Shown here in pieces: positions 38,404 to 47,121 of a DNA stretch of 64,000 bases. The stretch covers positions 1,612,001 through 1,676,000 of the forward strand of contig NZ_CP079105.1 of the NCBI RefSeq assembly GCF_019285775.1. Reading direction: 5' to 3'. Position 1 is the stretch's first letter. Each line of letters begins with the position of its first letter. A program made the translations under genes and the position numbers. Origin of the DNA: Skermania piniformis. GTDB lineage: Bacteria > Actinomycetota > Actinomycetes > Mycobacteriales > Mycobacteriaceae. The notes under the pieces were generated by a model. That model saw only the letters and a list, made by a program, of their open reading frames with translations. It was not told the DNA's origin and did no database searches.

Positions 38404-40176
38404 GTGCCGAGCGATAGCTTGCGGGCGTGGCAGCGGCGCGCACTGACGAAGTACCTGTCGACCCGGCCGCGAGATTTTCTGGCGGTAGCCACCCCCGGCG
38501 CCGGCAAGACCACGTTCGCGCTGCGGGTCGCGGCAGAGTTGTTGGCCGACCGGACCGTGGATCAGGTCACGGTGGTCGCGCCGACGGAGCACCTGAAGCA
38601 CCAGTGGTCCGGTGCCGCCGCCCAGGTCGGTATCGCGCTCGACTCCCGGTTCAGCAACACGACCGGACAGACTTCGTCGGACTATCACGGTGTGGTGGTC
38701 ACCTACGCTCAGGTGGCGGCTCATCCGTTTCGGCACCGGGTACGCACCGAGAACCGGCGAACCTTGGTGATCCTGGACGAGATCCATCACGCCGGCGATG
38801 CCAAGACCTGGGGCGAGGCAGCCGAGGAGGCATTCGCCGACGCCACCCGACGGCTGGCGCTGACCGGTACGCCGTTTCGCAGTGACGACTCGGCGATCCC
38901 GTTCGTCCGCTACGAGCCGGACGGCGAAGGTGCGCTTCGCTCGCGCGCGGATCACGCCTACGGCTACGCCGACGCGTTGGCCGACGGGGTGGTGCGGCCG
39001 GTGGTCTTCCTGGCATATTCCGGTGAGGCGCGCTGGCGGGACAGCGCAGGCGAGGAGTTCTCCGCGCGACTCGGCGAGCCCCTCACCCCGGAGCAGACCT
39101 CGCGCGCCTGGCGGACCGCACTCGACCCGAACGGTGACTGGATTCCCGCCGTGCTGCGTGCCGCCGACACTCGGCTGGCCCAGTTGCGCAGCTCCGGAAT
39201 CCCGGATGCCGGCGGTTTGGTGATCGCCTCGGATCAGGCGGCGGCGCGGGCCTACGCGGAACTGCTGACCGCACTGACCGGGCAGACGCCTGCCCTGGTG
39301 CTGTCCGACGATCCGGGATCGTCGGCACGGATCGCCGAGTTCGGGTCCGGGACCGCGCCGTGGCTGGTGGCGGTGCGCATGGTGTCGGAAGGGGTGGACG
39401 TGCCCCGGCTGGCGGTCGGGGTCTACGCCACCAGTGCCGCCACCCCGCTGTACTTCGCCCAGGCGATCGGCCGGTTCGTCCGGGCCCGCCGACCCGGGGA
39501 GACCGCCAGCGTGTTCCTGCCGTCCGTGCCGGTGTTGCTCGATCTGGCCAGCCAGCTCGAACGACAGCGCGACCATGTGCTCGGCAAACCACACCGGCAG
39601 TCCGATGGGCTGGACGACCAGTTGTTGGTGCAGGCGAATCGGCAGCAGGACGAGCCGGGTGCGGAGGAGCCGGCCTACGTCGCGCTGGGGGCCGACGCCG
39701 AACTCGATCAAGTGATCTACGACGGCGCCTCGTTCGGCACGGCGACGATCGCCGGTAGTGACGAAGAAGCCGACTATCTGGGCTTGCCGGGGTTGCTCGA
39801 TGCCGACCAGGTACGGCTACTGCTTCGGGAACGCCAGGCCCGGCAACTGGACCGGGCCGCGGGCGTCGACGCGACCGTGGCGCAGCCCGCCGGCTCGGCC
39901 GCGGTGACATCGGGCGGCTCGGCCGCGGTGACATCGGGCGGCTCGGCCGCGGTGACATCCGGCGGCTCGGCCGCGGCGACATCCGGCGGCTCCGCCGCGG
40001 TGCTGGGCGAGTTGCGGCGGGAACTGAACAGCCTCGTCGCGCTGCACCACCACCGGACCGGTAAGCCACACGGTGTGATCCATGGCGAGTTGCGCCGGCA
40101 GTGCGGCGGACCGCCGACCGCGATCGCGTCGGCCGAGCAGATCAGTGCCCGGATCGCGGCGCTGCGCAGCTGGTAG
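38404..40176 (+). CDS. Superfamily 2 DEAD/DEAH-type helicase
   Basis: A 590-residue helicase. Motif I is ATPGAGKTTFALR, motif II DEIHH, motif III LTGTPFRSD, and the C-terminal domain has MVSEGVDVPRLAVGV and AIGRFVRARR. The layout is close to the UvrB/RAD25-like restriction-type helicases. About five SAAVTSGG-like repeats (39892-40005) form a linker before the C-terminal helical part. GTG 38404 opens the frame. No partner nuclease or methylase is adjacent, so a defence role is not supported. Confidence 0.8.
   Translation: MPSDSLRAWQRRALTKYLSTRPRDFLAVATPGAGKTTFALRVAAELLADRTVDQVTVVAPTEHLKHQWSGAAAQVGIALDSRFSNTTGQTSSDYHGVVVTYAQVAAHPFRHRVRTENRRTLVILDEIHHAGDAKTWGEAAEEAFADATRRLALTGTPFRSDDSAIPFVRYEPDGEGALRSRADHAYGYADALADGVVRPVVFLAYSGEARWRDSAGEEFSARLGEPLTPEQTSRAWRTALDPNGDWIPAVLRAADTRLAQLRSSGIPDAGGLVIASDQAAARAYAELLTALTGQTPALVLSDDPGSSARIAEFGSGTAPWLVAVRMVSEGVDVPRLAVGVYATSAATPLYFAQAIGRFVRARRPGETASVFLPSVPVLLDLASQLERQRDHVLGKPHRQSDGLDDQLLVQANRQQDEPGAEEPAYVALGADAELDQVIYDGASFGTATIAGSDEEADYLGLPGLLDADQVRLLLRERQARQLDRAAGVDATVAQPAGSAAVTSGGSAAVTSGGSAAVTSGGSAAATSGGSAAVLGELRRELNSLVALHHHRTGKPHGVIHGELRRQCGGPPTAIASAEQISARIAALRSW
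39892..40005. repeat. 24-bp tandem repeat (about 4.7 copies) in the helicase gene
   Basis: Units beginning ggctcggccgcggtgacatc start at 39892, 39916, 39940, 39964 and 39988, encoding GSAAVTSG-type repeats in frame. Confidence 0.88.
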
Positions 40177-40205
40177 ACCCAGCACCGTCACCGATCGACC
40201 GGTAG

Positions 40206-40220
40206 CCAGCCGTTGGCTGG
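40206..40220. terminator. Weak hairpin after the helicase gene
   Basis: CCAGCC-GTT-GGCTGG forms a perfect 6-bp stem 30 bp after the helicase stop. There is no T-tract, so the role is uncertain. Confidence 0.3.
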
Positions 40221-40324
40221 TGATCGGGCCAGTCGGCTGACCATGTGCAGGGTCGGTTCGAGCGCCCACAATGGCCGAAGAGGCGCACGGGGGATGAGGC
40301 GTCCGAACCACGAAAGGCAGATCG

Positions 40325-41005
40325 ATGAGTACGTACGTCGTGCAGTCAGGCGATGCCCTGTGGCGGCTTGCCGAGCGTTTCTACGGTGACGGCCGGCGGT
40401 GGCGGGTGATCGCCGCCGCGTCCGGGATCACCGACGGTGACCAGCTGGAGCCCGGCCAGGAGATCGAGATTCCGTACGTCACCTACCGTTACCGGGTCCG
40501 GGCCGGCGACACCAAGGCGGAGTTGGCGCAACGCTTCTATCAAGACCCGACGTCGACGTTGCTGTTCGAGATCCCCAACGGTGCGGCGCAGCGCGACCTT
40601 CTGGCCGGTGAAATGCTGTTGATCCCCGACTTCGGCGGCACCGATCATCACACGATGGTCGCGGGCGAGACGCTGCCTCAGCTGGCCGAGTACCGCTGGG
40701 GGGTCGCGGCCTTCTGGCCGATCATCAGTGCGGTGAATCACCTGCCCGACGGCGACCCGGCGCCCGGGACCGTGCTCACCTTGCCCCGGCTCAACCGTCG
40801 GCGCCGGGTGGTCGTGGGCGACACGTTGTGGCGCCTGGTGGCCGACAATTACGGGGACTACGACAACGCTCGAACCCAGGTCCTGGTGCAGATGGTCGCG
40901 GCGGCGAATCTGATCGACGATCCGAGCTTGATTACGGTCGGTCAGACGATCTTGTTTCCGTCGTTCTCGTCGGGTCCGGCGGTCGAGCCTTTTCCCGAAC
41001 TGTAG
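40325..41005 (+). CDS. LysM-repeat protein
   Basis: A 226-residue protein made almost entirely of four LysM-like units (STYVVQSGDALWRLAERFYG; YRYRVRAGDTKAELAQRFYQ; HHTMVAGETLPQLAEYRWG; RRVVVGDTLWRLVADNYG). It lacks a signal peptide or membrane helix, so it may work in the cytoplasm or use another route. Similar multi-LysM proteins occur beside tailocin or contractile-injection genes, but none are present here. An AAAGGCAG site precedes ATG 40325. Two strong hairpins follow the stop. Confidence 0.82.
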   Translation: MSTYVVQSGDALWRLAERFYGDGRRWRVIAAASGITDGDQLEPGQEIEIPYVTYRYRVRAGDTKAELAQRFYQDPTSTLLFEIPNGAAQRDLLAGEMLLIPDFGGTDHHTMVAGETLPQLAEYRWGVAAFWPIISAVNHLPDGDPAPGTVLTLPRLNRRRRVVVGDTLWRLVADNYGDYDNARTQVLVQMVAAANLIDDPSLITVGQTILFPSFSSGPAVEPFPEL

Positions 41006-41010
41006 CCATG

Positions 41011-41030
41011 GCGCCGCGGGTCCGCGGCGC
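41011..41030. terminator. First hairpin of a tandem terminator
   Basis: GCGCCGCGG and CCGCGGCGC are perfect 9-bp arms around a 2-nt loop, 5 nt after the LysM gene stop. Confidence 0.55.
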
Positions 41031-41037
41031 AGATGCA

Positions 41038-41077
41038 CGACAGCGGGTGGCCGTGACGGCCACCCGCTGTCGTTTGT
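41038..41077. terminator. Strong bidirectional terminator
   Basis: Perfect 15-bp arms (41038-41052 and 41058-41072) enclose a 5-nt loop and are followed by TTTGT. It lies between the convergent LysM and DUF7455-like genes and is the best terminator in the window. Confidence 0.85.
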
Positions 41078-41099
41078 GAGTCGGGATAGGACGGATCGG

Positions 41100-41294
41100 T
41101 TACAGCGCCGGCGCCGAGTCGGTATCGATGGTCGCGTCGATCTCGCGCAACCGGTCGAGGTGCTCGTTCGCGTGATGCTGGCAGAACAGCAACTCGCCGC
41201 CGCCCGGGAGCACAGCACGGACACGAGCACCGGCACCGCAGCGATCGCACCGATCGGCAACGGTCAGGGGGGTTAGTGTCAGGGTCGCGGACAT
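41100..41294 (-). CDS. Small zinc-ribbon-like protein (DUF7455 type)
   Basis: A 64-residue protein. DRCDRCGAGARVRAVLP supplies a CxxC pair and LLFCQHHANEH a Cys and two His, together a probable zinc site. Short proteins of this kind are common near sigA in actinobacteria; function unknown. ATG 41294 is preceded by GGAGGA (GGACGGAGGAATC). An inverted repeat 50 bp upstream may regulate it. Confidence 0.72.
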   Translation of the reverse strand: MSATLTLTPLTVADRCDRCGAGARVRAVLPGGGELLFCQHHANEHLDRLREIDATIDTDSAPAL

Positions 41295-41343
41295 GATTCC
41301 TCCGTCCTGGCTCCCGGCGTGGCGGCCGTTCACCTGTCGTGCA

Positions 41344-41368
41344 TCCGGAGTACGGCATGTACTCCGGA
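41344..41368. promoter_or_regulatory. Perfect inverted repeat, candidate operator
   Basis: TCCGGAGTAC (41344-41353) and GTACTCCGGA (41359-41368) are 10-bp perfect arms with a 5-nt spacer, in the 247-bp gap between the divergent DUF7455-like gene and the KhtT-like gene. The size and symmetry fit a dimeric repressor site. Confidence 0.55.
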
Positions 41369-41529
41369 GTGGAACTACTGTGACAGACGAACGGCGCGCG
41401 CGCTTTGTTCCCGGAGTCGATCCGGTCACGCGTCCTGGGCGATAAACGCCGTGGCCGGGGCCTCTGTGGCCGAGATCACTCGCACCCCGGCGAGGCCAGG
41501 TTCGGACAGCTCACCGGGGAGTTCGGCGT

Positions 41530-41535
41530 TACTCT
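41530..41535 (+). promoter_or_regulatory. -10 box for leaderless KhtT-like transcript
   Basis: TACTCT lies 6 nt before the GTG start at 41542 and no ribosome site is present. Confidence 0.5.
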
Positions 41536-41541
41536 CGACCG

Positions 41542-42024
41542 GTGAACGTCGATGTAACCCCACTGCCCGGAATCGGCGTCCGGAAGGATTTTGCGCTGGG
41601 GACCGGCGAGCGGGTGGGGGTGGTCACCCATCGGGACGGTCGGCTCGATCTGATCGTGAGCCGGGCGGACGATCCCGACACCTGCGCAGCCCAGGTCGCG
41701 ATGTCGAACGAGGAAGCTGCTGTGCTGGGCAGCCTGCTCGGCGCTCCGCAACTGGTGGCCCAGCTCCAGGCCGAACACCGGGATGTCCCGGGGATCAGTA
41801 CCCGCCAACTGCCGATAGTGGCGGCCTCGCCGTACGACGGCCGCACGCTCGGCGCCACCGGTATGCGCACGCGCACCAAGGCGTCCATCGTCGCGGTGAT
41901 GCGGGCGGGGCAGGTGCACCCGTCGCCCGGGCCGGACTTCGTGTTCACGGCGGGGGACCTGCTGGTGGTGGTCGGCACCGGCGAAGGTTTGGATGCCGGA
42001 GCGCGAATACTTACCCACGGGTGA
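41542..42024 (+). CDS. KhtT-like regulatory subunit of a cation:proton antiporter (TrkA-C domain)
   Basis: A 160-residue cytoplasmic protein. The N-terminal half (LPGIGVRKDFALGTGERVGVV) matches KhtT-type subunits. The C-terminal half is a TrkA-C/RCK-C ligand domain (GMRTRTKASIVAVMRAGQVHPSPGP, FTAGDLLVVVGTGEGL). KhtT gates its partner in response to ligands such as cyclic di-AMP. The stop overlaps the downstream antiporter start (GTGA), so the subunits are made together. Confidence 0.87.
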   Translation: MNVDVTPLPGIGVRKDFALGTGERVGVVTHRDGRLDLIVSRADDPDTCAAQVAMSNEEAAVLGSLLGAPQLVAQLQAEHRDVPGISTRQLPIVAASPYDGRTLGATGMRTRTKASIVAVMRAGQVHPSPGPDFVFTAGDLLVVVGTGEGLDAGARILTHG

Positions 42025-43214
42025 GCCTGCAGATGAACGACACCGCGCTCGCGCTCGTCGAGCTGGGCGCGGTGTTCTTCGTGCTCGGGGTGCTCGGCCG
42101 ACTGGCCGGCCGGTTCGGGATGTCGCCGATCCCGCTGTATCTGCTGGGCGGTTTGGCCTTCGGGCACGGCGGGCTGATTCCGCTCGGTGAGGCAGGTGCT
42201 TTCGGTCACCTCGCCGCCGAGATCGGTGTCGTCCTGTTGTTGCTCCTGCTGGGCCTGGAGTACACCGCGTCCGAGCTGGTGACCGGAATGCGCCGGTCCT
42301 GGACGGCGGGTGTGGTGGACATCGTCTTGAATGCCACCCCGGGTGTCCTGATGGCGCTGTTGCTCGGTTGGGGTCCGGTCGGTGCGCTCACCCTCGGTGG
42401 CGTCACCTTCATCTCGTCATCTGGGATAGCGGCGAAATTGCTCACCGATCTCGGCCGGCTCGGCAACCGCGAGACGCCGGTGGTGCTGTCGATCTTGGTT
42501 TTCGAGGACCTGACGATGGCGGTCTACCTCCCGATTCTCACCGCCGTGCTCGCCGGGGTCGGATTTTGGGGTGGGCTGCAGGCTCTCGCCATCGCGCTCG
42601 TCGTGGTCACCGTGGTCCTGGTGGTTGCGTTGCGGTACGGCCGATACGTGTCTGCGATCGTGGACAGCGCGGATCGCGAGGTATTTTTGCTCAAGCTGCT
42701 CGGAGCCGCATTGTTGGTTGCCGGAGTGGCCTCGGCGCTGCAGGTCTCGGCGGCGGTCGGTGCCTTCCTACTCGGCATCGCTATCTCGGGATCGACCGCG
42801 CGGGACGCGACGAAACTTCTCGAACCACTGCGCGACCTGTTCGCCGCGATGTTCTTCGTGGTGATCGGGCTGAGCACCGATCCGGCCGACATCCCGCCGG
42901 TGCTGGGTTGGGCGACGGTGTTGGCCGCAGTAACCACCGTGACCAAGCTGGCCACGGGCTGGTGGGCGGCCCGGCAGCACCAGGTGGGCCGGATGGGTCG
43001 GGCGCGTGCTGGTGCCGCACTGGTTGCGCGTGGCGAGTTTTCGATCGTGGTGGCGGGTTTGGCCCTGGCCGCGGGGGCCGTCGCCGCCGAGCTGGCGACC
43101 TTGGCCACGGCGTACGTGTTGCTGATGGCTGTGTTGGGTCCGGTGGTGGCCCGGCTGGTGGAACCCGCAGTGCGGCTGGTCGGTACGGCTAGTAGGAGCG
43201 TCGTCGACTGCTGA
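42021..43214 (+). CDS. Kef-type cation:proton antiporter (CPA2), KhtU-like
   Basis: A 397-residue membrane protein with about 12 hydrophobic segments. CPA2 features are LLLLLLGLEYTASEL, the SSSGIAAKLL segment and the unwound-helix region FEDLTMAVYLP with an acidic ion-site pair. It lacks the C-terminal RCK domain of KefB/KefC, which is supplied by the upstream KhtT-like subunit. It probably exports K+ in exchange for protons. Its last 26 bp overlap a small convergent membrane gene. Confidence 0.87.
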   Translation: MSLQMNDTALALVELGAVFFVLGVLGRLAGRFGMSPIPLYLLGGLAFGHGGLIPLGEAGAFGHLAAEIGVVLLLLLLGLEYTASELVTGMRRSWTAGVVDIVLNATPGVLMALLLGWGPVGALTLGGVTFISSSGIAAKLLTDLGRLGNRETPVVLSILVFEDLTMAVYLPILTAVLAGVGFWGGLQALAIALVVVTVVLVVALRYGRYVSAIVDSADREVFLLKLLGAALLVAGVASALQVSAAVGAFLLGIAISGSTARDATKLLEPLRDLFAAMFFVVIGLSTDPADIPPVLGWATVLAAVTTVTKLATGWWAARQHQVGRMGRARAGAALVARGEFSIVVAGLALAAGAVAAELATLATAYVLLMAVLGPVVARLVEPAVRLVGTASRSVVDC

Positions 43215-43368
43215 GCGTGGCCAGCTCCAGCTCGAACAGGAGGTCGGCCCATTCCGCCCGTTCCGGGACACCGATCCGGCTTCCGCGGGTCACCACCCGC
43301 GCGATGATCACTGCCAGTGGCGCGGCGAGCGCCACCCATACCGCTACCAAGAACACTGTAATGACCAT
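43189..43368 (-). CDS. Small single-pass membrane protein, 59 residues
   Basis: A short frame starting MVITVFLVAVWVALAAP, with one hydrophobic helix of about 22 residues and a charged C-terminal helix (PERAEWADLLFELELATL) ending RRRSY. The codon choice is strongly G/C at third positions, as in real genes here. It overlaps the antiporter 3' end by 26 bp. A possible promoter upstream on the minus strand is TTGTGG, 17 nt, TAATGG (about 43461-43433). Function unknown; it may be a subunit or regulator of a membrane complex. Confidence 0.6.
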   Translation of the reverse strand: MVITVFLVAVWVALAAPLAVIIARVVTRGSRIGVPERAEWADLLFELELATLSSRRRSY

Positions 43369-43590
43369 TTGGACGCCGTCTCATTCGAGCTTCGTTGCCA
43401 CGGATGACATGCGAGGCGATTCAGTTGGTCCCGAGACCATTATCGTTACAATATTGATACCACAACCGGTGTCCGAAATGAAGGGTTCCAGCAAATACGC
43501 ACCGGAACCCCATCGGTTATTCGGCAAGCCCCGAGCAAACCAGAATCTCGCCGGTCTCGGTGTGGGTGGCTTTCGGCTCGGTAGTCGACG
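43369..43590. other. Non-coding gap between the small membrane gene and sigA
   Basis: 222 bp with no supported gene. It includes an A+T-rich patch (about 43435-43465) holding the likely promoter of the small membrane gene. No clear sigA terminator was found. Confidence 0.4.
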
Positions 43591-44967
43591 TCAGTCGAGA
43601 TAGTCGCGCAGTACCTGCGACCGCGACGGGTGTCGCAGCTTGGACATCGTCTTGGATTCGATCTGCCGGATCCGCTCTCGGGTCACGCCGTACACCTGCC
43701 CGATCTCGTCCAACGTGCGCGGTTGGCCGTCGGTGAGGCCGAAGCGCAACCGAACCACCCCGGCCTCCCGCTCGGACAAGGTTTCCAGGACCGACGCCAG
43801 CTGGTCCTGGAGCAGGGTGAAGCTCACCGCGTCCACCGCCACGACGGCTTCGCTGTCCTCGATGAAATCGCCGAGCTGAGAATCGCCCTCGTCACCGATG
43901 GTCTGGTCCAGCGAGATCGGTTCCCGGGCATATTGCTGGATCTCCAGCACCTTCTCCGGGGTGATGTCCATTTCCTTGGCGAGCTCTTCCGGGGTCGGCT
44001 CGCGACCCAGGTCCTGGAGCAACTCGCGCTGGATCCGCCCCAGCTTGTTGATCACCTCGACCATGTGTACCGGGATGCGGATCGTGCGGGCCTGATCGGC
44101 CATCGCCCGGGTGATCGCCTGCCGGATCCACCAGGTCGCGTAGGTGGAGAACTTGTAGCCCTTGGTGTAGTCGAACTTCTCGACCGCGCGGATCAGGCCC
44201 AGGTTGCCTTCCTGGATCAGATCCAGGAACGCCATTCCGCGGCCGGTGTAGCGCTTGGCCAGGGATACGACCAGTCGCAGGTTGGCCTCCAGCAGGTGGT
44301 TCTTCGCGCGGTTGCCGTCCCGGCAGATCCACTGCAGATCACGACGCTGGGCGACCGGCAGCTTTTCTCCGCGCTCGGTGTACTCGCGCATCTTCTCGGT
44401 GGCGTAGAGCCCGGCCTCGATCCGCTTGGCGAGCTCGACCTCTTCTTCGGCATTGAGCAGCGCTACCTTGCCGATCTGTTTGAGATACGCGCGCACCGAG
44501 TCGGCGGATGCAGTCAGCTCCGCATCCTTGCGTGCCTGCCGCAGAGCTTCGGATTCTTCTTCGTCCCAGACGAAGTCGCCGGATGCTTTGTCGGCGCTGG
44601 TCGGCTCTTCGACCTGCTCTTCGTCTTCGGCTTCTTCGGTGACCGCCTCCGTGTCGGCCGCGCCCTCACCGTCGGTGGCAAGGTCGCCGTCGGCGATCTC
44701 GAAGTCGCCGAGGTCGACGGCTTCGTCGGCGAGCTCGGCGGTTTCCGGATCGTCGTTGGTGCCGGCCGGCTTGGTTGCACGCTTGGTTGCTGCTTTCGCG
44801 GCCTTCGTCGCGGTCTTGCGGGCCGGCGCGGCGGTTTTGGCAGCAGCGCGCTTGGCCGGCGCCTTCTTCGCCGCCGCCTTGCGCGGCGCCCGCTTACCGT
44901 TCTCCGCCGGTTCGGTGGGGACAACCGGTTCGGGATCGATCGCCTTGCGGGTGTTGGTGGCTACCAC
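43591..44967 (-). CDS. sigA: Primary RNA polymerase sigma factor SigA
   Basis: The housekeeping sigma factor, 458 residues. A Lys/Ala-rich N-terminal tail ([20 protein letters not shown], typical of actinobacteria) and an acidic stretch precede region 1.2 ([15 protein letters not shown]). Region 2 contains [22 protein letters not shown] and [20 protein letters not shown], and region 4 [23 protein letters not shown] 44967 is set by AAAGGGC and by the family-typical VVATNTRK start; the frame stays open further upstream without conserved sequence. A TACAAT -10 box lies about 143 nt upstream. Confidence 0.97.
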   Translation of the reverse strand: MVATNTRKAIDPEPVVPTEPAENGKRAPRKAAAKKAPAKRAAAKTAAPARKTATKAAKAATKRATKPAGTNDDPETAELADEAVDLGDFEIADGDLATDGEGAADTEAVTEEAEDEEQVEEPTSADKASGDFVWDEEESEALRQARKDAELTASADSVRAYLKQIGKVALLNAEEEVELAKRIEAGLYATEKMREYTERGEKLPVAQRRDLQWICRDGNRAKNHLLEANLRLVVSLAKRYTGRGMAFLDLIQEGNLGLIRAVEKFDYTKGYKFSTYATWWIRQAITRAMADQARTIRIPVHMVEVINKLGRIQRELLQDLGREPTPEELAKEMDITPEKVLEIQQYAREPISLDQTIGDEGDSQLGDFIEDSEAVVAVDAVSFTLLQDQLASVLETLSEREAGVVRLRFGLTDGQPRTLDEIGQVYGVTRERIRQIESKTMSKLRHPSRSQVLRDYLD

Positions 44968-45059
44968 GTACGCCCTTTCGTGGACGGTGTCGTACGGCGT
45001 CACGCCGGCGGGGCGTCCGGCGGAGAGGTCTTGGTGGGGTCGAGCCGACACGAGCCGGC

Positions 45060-45120
45060 ACCGGCCATTGTCCGGCATCGACCATTGTCCGGCAGAGCCG
45101 ACGTCGACCATTGTAACGAC
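45060..45120 (-). promoter_or_regulatory. sigA upstream region: -10 box and ACAATGG repeats
   Basis: On the minus strand TACAAT (45115-45110) is a good -10 box. The motif ACAATGG occurs three times (near 45113, 45088 and 45069), two of them inside a 19-bp near-repeat (ccggcatcgaccattgt). They could be spaced promoter or regulator sites; part may be another short tandem duplication. Confidence 0.4.
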
Positions 45121-45172
45121 GGCACCGGCGAAGCAGGCGTGAGCACCGGTACGGGACGGGTGGGCGTGGCGC

Positions 45173-46096
45173 GTGGACCGAGTGTGCTGCGATGAGCCGG
45201 TGCCCGACATCGCTGTACCCGACATCGCCGAGCCCGACATCGCTGCGCCCGAGGATCCGCTGTTGTTGCGCGATCTTGCGGTCGCGGTGGCCGAGCGGGT
45301 GGCCGACCATGTCCGGACCCGCCGCCCGGAGGTCTTCGGTCCGCCCGGCGCGGCGCCGGTGGGCGATGCAGTTCGGGCGAAGAGCACGCCCACCGACCCG
45401 GTCACGGTCGTCGACACCGAGGCCGAGGTCCTGACCCGGGAGCTGCTGGCCCGACATCGGCCGGCCGATCGGCTGGTGGGCGAGGAGGGCAGTGGCGACC
45501 CGGCGGCGGTCGACGGTCTGCGTTGGGTGGTGGACCCGATCGACGGCACGGTGAACTTTCTCTACGGCATCCCGGCGTATGCGGTGTCGCTGGCCGTGCA
45601 GTGGCAGGGGGTGACGGTGGCCGGCGCAGTGGTGGATGTGCCGCACGCCGAGACCTATTCGGCCGCTCGTGGGTACGGCGCCGAATGCAGCACGGCGGCG
45701 GGGCGGGTGCGGCTGCGCTGCAGCGCAGCCGACGACTTGGCACTGGCGCTGGTGGGCACCGGCTTCGGCTACTCAGGCACCCGCCGGGCGGCGCAGGCCC
45801 GCCTCGTCGGTGAATTGTTGCCGCACGTTCGCGACATCCGACGGATCGGGTCTGCAGCGCTCGACCTGTGCGCGCTCGCCGCCGGTCGGCTGGACGGTTT
45901 CTACGAGCACGGCCTCAGTCCTTGGGACTGGGCCGCGGCGGCGCTGGTCGCCACCGAGGCCGGTTGTCGGGTCATGCTGCCGTCCGCGGGCACACCGGGC
46001 TCGGCCGGCGCGATCCTGGTCGCCGCTGCTCCGGGTGTCGCCGGGCAGTTGATCCAGGCGTTGCGGGCCGCCGACGGTCTCGAACCGATTCGCTGA
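45173..46096 (+). CDS. suhB: Inositol monophosphatase family protein (SuhB-like)
   Basis: A Mg-dependent phosphatase of 307 residues that probably dephosphorylates inositol-1-phosphate, feeding phosphatidylinositol and mycothiol. Metal ligands are in GEEGSG and [16 protein letters not shown], and the C-terminal [16 protein letters not shown] carries the last Asp. The N-terminus has a short in-frame repeat ([15 protein letters not shown]). GTG 45173 or GTG 45200 could be the start. In M. tuberculosis suhB (Rv2701c) also lies next to sigA and cei. Confidence 0.88.
   Translation: MDRVCCDEPVPDIAVPDIAEPDIAAPEDPLLLRDLAVAVAERVADHVRTRRPEVFGPPGAAPVGDAVRAKSTPTDPVTVVDTEAEVLTRELLARHRPADRLVGEEGSGDPAAVDGLRWVVDPIDGTVNFLYGIPAYAVSLAVQWQGVTVAGAVVDVPHAETYSAARGYGAECSTAAGRVRLRCSAADDLALALVGTGFGYSGTRRAAQARLVGELLPHVRDIRRIGSAALDLCALAAGRLDGFYEHGLSPWDWAAAALVATEAGCRVMLPSAGTPGSAGAILVAAAPGVAGQLIQALRAADGLEPIR
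45203..45253. repeat. 15-bp tandem repeat at the 5' end of suhB
   Basis: cccgacatcgc-containing units start at 45203, 45218 and 45233 (15 bp), with a partial fourth at 45248, encoding PDIAx. Confidence 0.8.
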
Positions 46097-46120
46097 CCCA
46101 GCAGCAGGCGACGGGCAGAA

Positions 46121-46810
46121 TCAGCAGCGTGCGGTGCGTGCGGCCTGGAGCAGCTTGAGATCCAGCGGTGGCGGAGTCGACCCGATCGGCGGGTCCTTCA
46201 GGGTGCGCAGCACCTCTTCGGCATCGTTGTTCGGTGCGATGTCGTTGAAGTAGGTGCCCAGCGCCAGGTCCACCGAGTCGTCGCCGCGGGCATCCTGGAT
46301 CAGCTCGGCGCACGGCACTGCCAACTGCAGCGACGCGGCCGCCGGCAAGCCTTGGTCGCCGAACCGGATCTGCCCGGTGCACTGCATGTTCTGGTCGACA
46401 TAGACCGCGTCGTTGCCGACCACGTCCGCGGTGGTCGCGAAGCCGAGCTCGCTGAGCTGTGAGGCGACGTGCGACGCCTCCCCGCGCTGCCCGTTCGCGT
46501 TGAGGACCCGCACCCTTGTCTGCGACAACGCCGCGGGTTCGACGTCGCGCAACGTCGACGAACCGACCCGGGTGCCCAACGGGGCGGGAGCCGGCGCGTT
46601 CGGGTCGGCCGACCGGGTCACGTTGGGGCTGTTGCAGGCCATCGCCACCGTGGCTTCGTCGGACTTGGTCAACGCGTACATCCACACGATGATGCCGAGC
46701 ACCGCCAGCACCGCCACGGTGGCGATCCACGGTTGAAAATGCCGTCGTCGATAGGGGCGGCCCTGCTCGTCGACGGAACTGCCCTCGGTGATCAGGGAAA
46801 CCACTGGCAT
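46121..46810 (-). CDS. cei: Cei-like envelope-integrity protein (LytR C-terminal domain)
   Basis: A 229-residue protein. A short cytoplasmic N-terminus leads to one membrane helix (WIATVAVLAVLGIIVWMYAL), then an extracytoplasmic LytR-cpsA-psr C-terminal-type domain (VRVLNANGQRGEASHVASQLSELGFATTA). This matches M. tuberculosis Cei (Rv2700), required for envelope integrity and virulence. Three Cys in the external part could form a disulfide. ATG 46810 is close behind GGAAGAAGG. It converges on suhB and is divergent from the DUF4193 gene. Confidence 0.87.
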   Translation of the reverse strand: MPVVSLITEGSSVDEQGRPYRRRHFQPWIATVAVLAVLGIIVWMYALTKSDEATVAMACNSPNVTRSADPNAPAPAPLGTRVGSSTLRDVEPAALSQTRVRVLNANGQRGEASHVASQLSELGFATTADVVGNDAVYVDQNMQCTGQIRFGDQGLPAAASLQLAVPCAELIQDARGDDSVDLALGTYFNDIAPNNDAEEVLRTLKDPPIGSTPPPLDLKLLQAARTARC

Positions 46811-47121
46811 CCTTCTTCCGCGCGTCGGGCTGCGTGCTGGCCACTGTAACCCGTGCAGTGCCGGCGTCGGCCGGTGCGCCCGGCGGACACGATTCGGTCG
46901 CGTTTCGATTACCGCAACCGACGATATCGACTCGATTCGGTTGCATTCGAGACATTCGGTCCACGATCCGCTATTGTTCGCCCGCCCGCAGAACCACGGA
47001 ACGGGGAACAAAGGCGCAATCGTCTACGTTGCTCAGCCGTGGCCGGTACGCCGGCGTGCACCACCGGTGGTCCGGACGGCCTGCGCCGGCCGGACCGCGC
47101 TAGAGAAATCGAGGGGAAGAC
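46811..47121. promoter_or_regulatory. Divergent control region between cei and the DUF4193 gene
   Basis: 311 bp without a supported gene. GCAACCGA (46914-46921) and TCGGTTGC (46937-46944) are perfect 8-bp arms with a 15-nt spacer. A TATTGT hexamer near 46972 may be a -10 box for the DUF4193 gene. The sequence is richer in A+T than the genes around it. Confidence 0.4.

Noticed and set aside
38404-40176. Helicase and nearby LysM protein considered as a defence or contractile-injection system
   Set aside because: No nuclease, methylase, sheath, tube or baseplate gene is adjacent; the neighbours are conserved housekeeping genes.
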